A DNA stretch of 11,991 nucleotides from Roseburia sp. CAG:309. GTDB taxonomy: Bacteria; Bacillota; Clostridia; Lachnospirales; Lachnospiraceae. Shown here in pieces: positions 3,736 through 10,096 of this stretch. The DNA lies in the NCBI GenBank assembly GCA_000434115.1, contig FR894052.1, positions 169 through 12,159 on the forward strand, written 5' to 3'. Position numbers and translations under genes: made by a program. The notes beneath the pieces are model-generated. The model made no database searches and had not been told where the DNA came from. It saw nothing but the letters and a program-made list of their open reading frames with translations. The stretch's first letter is position 1. The number at the start of each line of letters is the position of its first letter.

Positions 3736-6039
3736 ATGAATGGCGCTGTGTCGAAAAAACGTTGGCTGATGGAGATTGGAATCGGATTTATGCTGGGGAG
3801 AGTGTGGGTATTTTCCATCAACCCCTTTGGATTGGCATATTTGTGTGCATCCGGAGTGTATCCGGCAGGAAGAGGGCTGGTCTTTCTTTCTGTTCTGGCA
3901 GGCTTTATCACCAAAGCGAAAGGACTGGACTTCCTACATTATATCATGATGACGGGGCTGCTTTGGTTTGTACAGAAGATTATGAAAAAAGTGGATGGCA
4001 AAGAGGGGAGCTGTCAGGCAGTGGCGGTGATCGGCGGGATCCTGAACGTGGTATTGGCGGTGACGACGGGATTTCTGCAACATGGCACTACAAGTGTAGT
4101 ATTTACGGCGGCGCTGGAAAGCATTTGTCTGATCGCGTTTGCTTATGTGATGCAGTGGGGACTGCGCTTCCTTTTATATGAAGACTGGGAACGGGAACTC
4201 AGTAACGAAGAAATGATCAGCGTTCTGGTGCTTGCGGCATTGAGTATTTACGGGATACCGAGGCTGTTTGACGGCGTTTTGTCGCTGGTGGAGACACTGA
4301 GTTATCTGCTGGTGCTTTTTGCCGGCTATCGGTACGGTGCGGCAGTCGGTGCGATGGCGGGAGCGGTAGGAGGTATCTTGTCAGTTGCCGGTGGAAGTGA
4401 TATGATATTGATAGGAGTTTATTGTGTGCTCGGGATTACCGTTGGCGTTTTCCGAGAAATTGGCAGAGTCGTCAGCGCGCTTACGTTTGTGGCGGCAGGG
4501 ATCGTTTTTGCGTATGTCATCCGCGACGAAGTACTCGGAATTGTCGAATTGCGGGGAATGGTGTCGGCTGTCATTGTATTTTTGGCAGTTCCGCGGGAAC
4601 TGGTGCGGACAATTGAGACGGATTTTATGCGGGAACAGGAAAATCCATTTGCCAAAGCCGATCTTATGAGCCTTGCCAACGAGAAAATCGACGGATTTTC
4701 GACAGCCTTTCTGCGTCTGGCAAAGTCGTTCCGGGACTTTACCAAGTGTGAAAATCATATTTCCGGCGAAGAAATGGAACTTATTTTTGATGAGCTTGCG
4801 GATAAAATCTGCCGTGAATGTGAAAATTGCAAGTATTGCTGGGAAATGCATTACGAGGAGACGTATGACAATATCCGAAACATTCTTGCGGCCGCCAGTG
4901 AACAGGGCATGGTCGAATGCGAACAGGTGGATGCGTCCTTTTTGAACCGGTGTATTCATTTGGAAGAATATGCGGAAAAACTCAATGAGCGAATGGCGCT
5001 GGCAAGGATGAATCTCAGCTGGCGCAATAAAATGGCAGAAAGCCGGGAAGCGATAGCCTCTCAGATGTACGAGATTGCTTACGCACTGCGTGGATTTACC
5101 CAGGAACTCAATCAGACCGTGGATGTGCCGGAAGAAACGAAGAAAAAGGTCTTGTACGCGCTTCGCTCGCTTGGCGTGCAGGTTAAAAATCTCTCGTTCC
5201 AGAAAGATGTGAAAGGCAATCTGGAAGTGTGTTTTCTCGCCAGAGCGCGGGGAAATGCCTGTATTACGAAAAAGGATGTGGCACTTGCACTGGAATCCGT
5301 TCTTTCGACGAGAATGACAGCCGGGAGATATGTAAAAAATGTCATTTCCAAGGAATACGAAGTGACGACGTTTGTACAGGATGTGAATTTTAAGGCACTG
5401 ACCGGACTTGCCAGAGCGACAAAGAGCGGCGAGACGGTTTCCGGTGATAATTTTTCTTTTATGGAACTGCGGACCGGAGAACTGATCATGATGCTTTCAG
5501 ACGGGATGGGAAGCGGGGCAAGAGCGTGCCGCGACAGCGAAAATCTGGTCGATGTACTCGAAAGTCTGGTTGAGGCGGGATTCCGCAAAGAGTCTGCAAT
5601 CCGGCTGATCAACACACTATTTGTCATGTCATATGAAGGAAAAACGTTTACAACACTTGACATGACAGCCGTAGACCTTTATAGTGGAAGTTGTGAGATA
5701 GTAAAAAATGGAGCGGCTGCCACATTTATCAAAAAAAAGGATGGCGTGAAGACCATTTTTTCAAGTACACTGCCGGTTGGCGTGGAAATGAATGCAGATC
5801 CCGAAACCGTTACCCAGGATCTGGAAGAAGGGGACTTTATCGTAATGGTGTCTGACGGCGTTATTGATGCATTCCCGGGGGATGAAAAAGAATTTTATGT
5901 AGAAAATATTTTAGAGAACTTACAAACAAATAACCCATCGGAGATGGCGCGAAGTGTGTTGATGGAGGCACTTGCACGCAATGCCAGACAGCCGTTTGAT
6001 GACATGAGCGTGCTGGTGGCCGGTATCTGGCGGAAATAG
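3736..6039 (+). CDS. spoIIE: Stage II sporulation protein E, membrane PP2C serine phosphatase
   Basis: SpoIIE sits at the polar septum, binds FtsZ, and dephosphorylates SpoIIAA so that sigma-F becomes active in the forespore. The 767-residue product (B. subtilis SpoIIE has 827) has three parts. An N-terminal membrane domain with many hydrophobic segments spans about 11-290. A central regulatory/oligomerisation region covers about 300-550. The C-terminal PP2C domain (about 555-767) has SGDNF (569-573), SDGMGSG (588-594), SDGVIDAF (706-713) and DDMSVL (755-760), which supply the manganese-binding aspartates. The central region holds an unusual C-x2-C-x2-C-x2-C cluster (C359, C362, C365, C368). 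The ATG at 3736 follows GGAG (3721-3724) by 11 nt. The nearby GTG at 3731 runs into a stop. It is led by a Spo0A-type promoter and followed closely by tilS without a terminator. Confidence 0.97.
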   Translation: MNGAVSKKRWLMEIGIGFMLGRVWVFSINPFGLAYLCASGVYPAGRGLVFLSVLAGFITKAKGLDFLHYIMMTGLLWFVQKIMKKVDGKEGSCQAVAVIGGILNVVLAVTTGFLQHGTTSVVFTAALESICLIAFAYVMQWGLRFLLYEDWERELSNEEMISVLVLAALSIYGIPRLFDGVLSLVETLSYLLVLFAGYRYGAAVGAMAGAVGGILSVAGGSDMILIGVYCVLGITVGVFREIGRVVSALTFVAAGIVFAYVIRDEVLGIVELRGMVSAVIVFLAVPRELVRTIETDFMREQENPFAKADLMSLANEKIDGFSTAFLRLAKSFRDFTKCENHISGEEMELIFDELADKICRECENCKYCWEMHYEETYDNIRNILAAASEQGMVECEQVDASFLNRCIHLEEYAEKLNERMALARMNLSWRNKMAESREAIASQMYEIAYALRGFTQELNQTVDVPEETKKKVLYALRSLGVQVKNLSFQKDVKGNLEVCFLARARGNACITKKDVALALESVLSTRMTAGRYVKNVISKEYEVTTFVQDVNFKALTGLARATKSGETVSGDNFSFMELRTGELIMMLSDGMGSGARACRDSENLVDVLESLVEAGFRKESAIRLINTLFVMSYEGKTFTTLDMTAVDLYSGSCEIVKNGAAATFIKKKDGVKTIFSSTLPVGVEMNADPETVTQDLEEGDFIVMVSDGVIDAFPGDEKEFYVENILENLQTNNPSEMARSVLMEALARNARQPFDDMSVLVAGIWRK

Positions 6040-6053
6040 CGATGGATAACTAT

Positions 6054-6058
6054 GGAGG
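6054..6058 (+). promoter_or_regulatory. Ribosome binding site that decides the tilS start
   Basis: GGAGG at 6054-6058 lies 5 nt before the ATG at 6064. It falls inside the codons that would follow the alternative ATG at 6052, which has no purine-rich site of its own. It therefore supports 6064 as the main start. Confidence 0.75.
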
Positions 6059-6063
6059 ATTGG

Positions 6064-7455
6064 ATGTTAAAGGAGAAAGTACTAAAGTTTAATGAGCGTA
6101 ATAAACTGTTTGCAAAAGGGGACCGCATTGTCGTGGGGGTGTCCGGAGGAAGAGATTCGGTATGTCTGCTGGATATATTGAACCGATGTAAAGAAGAATA
6201 CGACCTTTCGCTGCTTGTGGTGCATATCAATCATTGTCTGCGTGGAGAGGCGGCAGATCGCGATGAGGAATTTGTGAGAGATCTGGCAGAAAAAATGGGT
6301 CTTGAATTTTACAGCGAACGCATTGATATACGACAGGTGTCGAAAGAACGCAGAATGACAGAGGAAGAAGCGGGAAGATATATGCGCTATCAGATCATGC
6401 AGCATGTATGCATGGAGCGCGGATACCGGAAGATCGCCATTGCACATAACCAGGATGACGTGGCGGAAACCGTGCTTTTTCAAATGTTTCGAGGCAGCGG
6501 ACCGCGTGGTTTGTCGGGAATCTTTGCAAAACGCGAGTATATTATCCGGCCGATCTTATTTGCCCCGCGAAGTGAGATCGAGGAGTATGTCGAAGCCCGT
6601 GGTTTGGGCTACTGCATCGATGAGACGAACGAGCAGGAAGAATATTCACGCAATAAGATTCGTCTGCGTGTATTTCCATATGTCGAAAGTGAGATCAACA
6701 GCCGCGCCAAAGAGCATGTGGCAAAGGCGGCGCAGAAAATATCGATGCAGAATGCGTACATTGAAAAACAGGCGAAAAAAGAATATATGCGTCTTGTTCA
6801 TGCCGACCGCGGCGAATATTATTATTCGTGCGAAGAATTTGGCAAGATGGATCTGATCATTCAGATTGAGATTATCCGTTTGATCTTGAAAAATTTCAGG
6901 GATTCGGTAAAAGATATTACAGAGCAGCATTATAAGATGGTCATTTCATTGACAAAAAAAGAAGCCGGAAAACAGGTGTGTCTGCCCGGAAATATATGTG
7001 TGGAGCGGCGTTATGAGTATGTTCGGTTCAAAAACCAGATTGCCGATGTGGTCGTTCCGACAAAAGAGAAATGCGAACTTCCGTATGAGGGAGTCGTGGA
7101 AATCCGCCGGGAAAGAATGCGTCTGTACATGGATGTCGTAGAACGTGAAAAACTCTCGGAAGAAATTCCACAAAAAGACTATACGAAATGGTTCAATTAT
7201 GATAACATTAAGAGTGGTATTGAATTGCGTAATCCGAAAGAAGGAGATTTCTTTGTTATGGATAAGCAGGGAAATAAAAAGAAGCTTTCGAGGTATTATA
7301 TTGATGAGAAGATACCATTGAGTGAGCGAAAGCGGGAAATCGTGCTGGCAGATGGAAGTCATGTGCTGTGGGCGGTTCCGGGACGCATGAGTGATGCATA
7401 TAAAATAACAGAAGACACGAAAAAGGTACTAGTGGTTGTCTTAACGAAATGTTAA
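6064..7455 (+). CDS. tilS: tRNA(Ile)-lysidine synthase TilS
   Basis: Uses ATP to attach lysine to C34 of tRNA-Ile(CAU), changing both its codon reading and its charging; cytoplasmic and essential. Counting from 6064 the product has 463 residues. The N-type ATP-pyrophosphatase domain shows the PP-loop SGGRDS (27-32), then VHINHCLRG (53-61) and IAHNQDDVAETVLFQMFRG (126-144). The TilS signature DETN...SRNKIR covers about 186-200. The C-terminal part (about 240-463) would be the tRNA-binding domains and ends with the typical VPGRMSDAYKI segment. An upstream in-frame ATG at 6052 would add four residues but has no ribosome binding site. The gene starts 24 nt after spoIIE and is followed 29 nt later by hpt, the same order as in B. 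subtilis (tilS-hprT-ftsH). Confidence 0.96.
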   Translation: MLKEKVLKFNERNKLFAKGDRIVVGVSGGRDSVCLLDILNRCKEEYDLSLLVVHINHCLRGEAADRDEEFVRDLAEKMGLEFYSERIDIRQVSKERRMTEEEAGRYMRYQIMQHVCMERGYRKIAIAHNQDDVAETVLFQMFRGSGPRGLSGIFAKREYIIRPILFAPRSEIEEYVEARGLGYCIDETNEQEEYSRNKIRLRVFPYVESEINSRAKEHVAKAAQKISMQNAYIEKQAKKEYMRLVHADRGEYYYSCEEFGKMDLIIQIEIIRLILKNFRDSVKDITEQHYKMVISLTKKEAGKQVCLPGNICVERRYEYVRFKNQIADVVVPTKEKCELPYEGVVEIRRERMRLYMDVVEREKLSEEIPQKDYTKWFNYDNIKSGIELRNPKEGDFFVMDKQGNKKKLSRYYIDEKIPLSERKREIVLADGSHVLWAVPGRMSDAYKITEDTKKVLVVVLTKC

Positions 7456-7484
7456 ATAAAGAATAGTGAGGTAAAAGGAAAACC

Positions 7485-8021
7485 ATGAAAGAAGAAGTTA
7501 AGGTAATGATTTCGGAAGAAGAGATTACAGAGAAAGTAAAAGAGATTGCTGCACAGATCAACAAAGATTATGCGGACAAAGAAGTATTTTTGCTTTGTAT
7601 CCTGAAAGGAAGCGTGTATTTTACCTGCGAACTGTCAAAATATCTGACGATGCCGGTCAAAATGGGCTTTATGAAGGCTTCCAGCTATGGCGACGGCTTG
7701 ACAAGTTCCGGCGTGGTACGCATCAATCAGGATGAAGAGATCAATGTAAAAGGAAAACATGTGATTGTGATCGAAGATATCGTGGACTCTGGAAGAACAC
7801 TCGCCTTCTTGATGCATATGCTGGCAAAAAGAGAGCCGGCAAGTCTGCGTCTTTGTTCTTTCCTGGATAAACCATCGGGCCGTGTGTCAGAGGTAAGTCC
7901 GGATTATAGTGGTTTTACGATCCCGGATAAATTTGTGGTCGGTTTTGGAATGGACTATGCCCAGAGATACCGCAATCTGCCATATATTGGCGAACTTATT
8001 TTCAAGGAGGGTGAAGAATGA
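7485..8021 (+). CDS. hpt: Hypoxanthine phosphoribosyltransferase
   Basis: Purine salvage enzyme: hypoxanthine or guanine plus PRPP gives IMP or GMP and pyrophosphate; cytoplasmic. The 178-residue product (usual length about 175-185) shows the pyrophosphate-binding KGS loop (41-43) and the flexible-loop motif SSYGD (67-71 region). The PRPP-binding signature VIVIEDIVDSGRTL is at 93-106, where E97 and D98 begin the acidic pair. The base-binding region is LDKPSGR (127-133) followed by PDKFVVGFGMDYAQRYRNLP (147-166). The ATG at 7485 is preceded by AAGGA (7475-7479). The last bases overlap ftsH in an ATGA arrangement. A ftsH ribosome binding site (AAGGAGG, 8004-8010) is embedded in its 3' end. hpt next to ftsH and tilS is a widespread Firmicute arrangement. 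Confidence 0.96.
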   Translation: MKEEVKVMISEEEITEKVKEIAAQINKDYADKEVFLLCILKGSVYFTCELSKYLTMPVKMGFMKASSYGDGLTSSGVVRINQDEEINVKGKHVIVIEDIVDSGRTLAFLMHMLAKREPASLRLCSFLDKPSGRVSEVSPDYSGFTIPDKFVVGFGMDYAQRYRNLPYIGELIFKEGEE

Positions 8022-9853
8022 AAAGCGTAAAAGGCTATGGCTTTTTTATCGTTTTGCTCGTAGTGATTGGAATTGCTTATCTGTGTAATAATTACATTAT
8101 GGATTATGACCGCGATTCCTACTCAGTATCGCAGTTTAAACAGGATTTACAGGATAAAAAGATAAAGAAAGTAACGATTGAACAGAATGCGGAAGTGCCG
8201 ACCGGTCAGCTGGTGATTCAATATGAAAAAGGGACAAAACAGCTTTATGTATCGGATGTAAATGCGATGGTTTCTTATCTGGACGACCAGAATTTTACCG
8301 AGTATCATCTGAGCGATGTGGCACGTACGCCGTGGTATGTTGAGATTTTACCGTATGTGATCGGTTTTGTATTGTTTTTTGTGTTATTTAGCATGATGAT
8401 GCCAAATGCCGGTGGCAGCGGAAACAAAATGGCGAATTTTGGCAAGAGCCGGGCAACTCTTACGATGCCGGATGACAAAGTAAAGACATTTGCCGATGTC
8501 GCCGGATTAGTCGAAGAAAAAGAGCAGTTAGAAGAGATCGTTGACTTTTTGTCCGATCCTACAAAATATACAAAACTGGGTGCAAGAATTCCGAAAGGTG
8601 TTTTGATGGTAGGTCCTCCGGGAACCGGTAAAACCCTTTTGGCAAAAGCGGTTGCCGGAGAAGCAGGCGTTCCGTTTTTCAGCATTTCCGGTTCTGATTT
8701 TGTAGAAATGTTTGTCGGCGTCGGAGCTTCCCGTGTCCGCGACTTATTTGAAGAAGCAAAGAAAAAAGCACCATGTATCGTGTTTATCGACGAGATAGAT
8801 GCTGTGGCAAGACGCCGTGGAAGCGGACTTGGCGGTGGTCATGATGAGCGTGAGCAGACATTGAACCAGATGCTCGTTGAGATGGATGGATTTGGAATCA
8901 ATGAAGGAATTATTGTTATGGCGGCGACAAACCGTGTCGATATCCTTGACCCGGCGATCCTTCGTCCGGGACGTTTTGACCGTAAAGTTACCGTAGGGCG
9001 TCCGGATGTGCGTGGACGAGAGGAAATTTTGAAAGTACATGCCAAAGATAAACCATTGGCAGAAGATGTAAATCTTGAAGATGTGGCGCGTACGACAGCA
9101 GGATTTGTCGGTGCAGATCTGGAAAACCTGCTGACCGAGGCAGCCATTGCGGCAGCGCGTGACAATCGGGTTTACATTGTAGAAGAAGATATTAAAAAAT
9201 CTTTTATCAAAGTTGGAATTGGCGCAGAGAAAAAGAGCCGTATCATTTCCGAGAAAGATAAAAAAATCACCGCTTACCACGAGGCAGGGCATGCGATTCT
9301 CTTCCATGTACTTCCGGATGTCGGACCGGTTTATACGGTTTCCATCATACCGACAGGGCAGGGAGCAGCAGGGTACACAATGCCATTGCCGGAGCGAGAT
9401 GAGATGCATATGACAAAAGGGAAAATGCTTCAGGACATCACCGTGTGCCTGGGTGGACGCATCGCCGAAGGAATTATCTTTGACGATGTGACGACCGGTG
9501 CAGTGCAGGATATCAAGCAGGCGACAGAAGCGGCGCGTGATATGGTAACCAAGTATGGTTTCTCCGAAAAACTTGGCATGATCAATTATGATACGTCAGA
9601 CGATGAAGTGTTTATTGGACGCGATATCGGTCATACAAAGAGCTATAGTGAGTCTACCTCGAAAGTGATTGACGATGAAGTGAAATCGATCATTGACCGC
9701 TGCCATGAGCAGGCGACAAAGATTTTGACGGATCACAGAGATGTTTTGGACCGTCTGGCAGCACTCTTGATTGAAAAGGAACGAATCACTCGCGAGGAAT
9801 TTGAGGCACTGTTTGAGCAAAATGACGAGAAAATCGCTTCGGAAGAGGCATAA
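8018..9853 (+). CDS. ftsH: ATP-dependent zinc metalloprotease FtsH
   Basis: Hexameric membrane AAA+ protease that degrades damaged membrane proteins and selected regulators. In B. subtilis it is also needed for efficient sporulation. The 611-residue product has two membrane segments (about 8-28 and 109-129) flanking an extracytoplasmic domain. The AAA module contains Walker A GPPGTGKT (199-206), pore loop MFVGVGA (231-237), Walker B IVFIDEID (254-261) and the second region of homology, with arginine fingers at R316 and R319. The protease domain has HEAGH (421-425) and the third zinc ligand D498 in TTGAVQDI. All catalytic residues are present. The ATG at 8018 overlaps the hpt stop by 4 nt and has AAGGAGG 7 nt upstream, so hpt and ftsH are translationally linked. 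The tail (about 600-611) is short and acidic. Confidence 0.97.
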   Translation: MKSVKGYGFFIVLLVVIGIAYLCNNYIMDYDRDSYSVSQFKQDLQDKKIKKVTIEQNAEVPTGQLVIQYEKGTKQLYVSDVNAMVSYLDDQNFTEYHLSDVARTPWYVEILPYVIGFVLFFVLFSMMMPNAGGSGNKMANFGKSRATLTMPDDKVKTFADVAGLVEEKEQLEEIVDFLSDPTKYTKLGARIPKGVLMVGPPGTGKTLLAKAVAGEAGVPFFSISGSDFVEMFVGVGASRVRDLFEEAKKKAPCIVFIDEIDAVARRRGSGLGGGHDEREQTLNQMLVEMDGFGINEGIIVMAATNRVDILDPAILRPGRFDRKVTVGRPDVRGREEILKVHAKDKPLAEDVNLEDVARTTAGFVGADLENLLTEAAIAAARDNRVYIVEEDIKKSFIKVGIGAEKKSRIISEKDKKITAYHEAGHAILFHVLPDVGPVYTVSIIPTGQGAAGYTMPLPERDEMHMTKGKMLQDITVCLGGRIAEGIIFDDVTTGAVQDIKQATEAARDMVTKYGFSEKLGMINYDTSDDEVFIGRDIGHTKSYSESTSKVIDDEVKSIIDRCHEQATKILTDHRDVLDRLAALLIEKERITREEFEALFEQNDEKIASEEA

Positions 9854-9951
9854 ATTGTTGAATTTGCGAATTGTGGGAAGGTGTTTGGGCAAAAGTAACA
9901 AAAAGATTTTTAAAAATTTATAATGTTTGTGCACACTGATTTAGAAGAACA

Positions 9952-9960
9952 TGCTATACT
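9952..9960 (+). promoter_or_regulatory. Extended -10 promoter candidate between ftsH and the GH13 gene
   Basis: TGCTATACT at 9952-9960 is an extended -10 (TGn plus TATACT). No TTGACA-like -35 lies 16-18 nt upstream; the nearest partial is TTGTGC at 9927-9932, with a 22-nt gap. Transcription would begin near 9967. It is the best promoter candidate I see in the 243-nt gap, and it lies upstream of the hairpin at 10031-10061. Confidence 0.5.
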
Positions 9961-9966
9961 TCATAT

Positions 9967-10065
9967 CGTAAACCCCAATACATTATATAGTTTTTGCTAC
10001 ACCCCATAAGTAACAAAAATACCTTCTCCCAAAAGGACAGCCATCGTGAAGCTGTCCTTTTGACA
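9967..10065 (+). ncRNA. Possible small C-rich RNA or attenuated leader of the GH13 gene
   Basis: If transcription starts at the extended -10 and stops at the hairpin 10031-10061, the product is about 100 nt. It would carry three C-rich tracts (CCCC at 9973-9976 and 10002-10005, CTCCC at 10026-10030) before the hairpin. Firmicute small RNAs often use unpaired C-rich motifs to pair with ribosome binding sites. The same sequence would equally be the 5' leader of the GH13 gene, with the hairpin as an attenuator. A 12-bp direct repeat AAGTAACAAAAA occurs at 9893-9904 and 10008-10019. Nothing shows expression. Confidence 0.25.
10031..10061 (+). terminator. Hairpin terminator upstream of the GH13 gene
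   Basis: AAAAGGACAGC (10031-10041) pairs perfectly with GCTGTCCTTTT (10051-10061) around a 9-nt loop. The T-run is only the four T bases inside the stem, so termination could be leaky. It lies 177 nt after the ftsH stop and 35 nt before the next start codon. It may end the spoIIE-ftsH transcript, act as an attenuator in the GH13 leader, or both. Confidence 0.65.
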
Positions 10066-10096
10066 TATTTAAAAAGAAAAAAGAGAGAGGAATGGT

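Noticed and set aside
6052..6063. Upstream ATG of tilS at 6052.
   Set aside because: It has no ribosome binding site, whereas GGAGG 5 nt before 6064 fits that start, and the distance to the PP-loop then matches other TilS proteins.
4540..6690. Additional TGTCGAA matches in coding sequence (about 4542, 4696, 6338 and 6681) as Spo0A sites.
   Set aside because: They lie inside genes, where the hexamer GTCGAA arises readily from Val-Glu or Ser-Lys codons, and have no promoter context.
10060..10065. TTGACA overlapping the hairpin before the GH13 gene, resembling the spoIIE arrangement.
   Set aside because: No -10-like sequence lies 16-22 nt downstream; that interval is purine-rich (AAGAGAGAGG).
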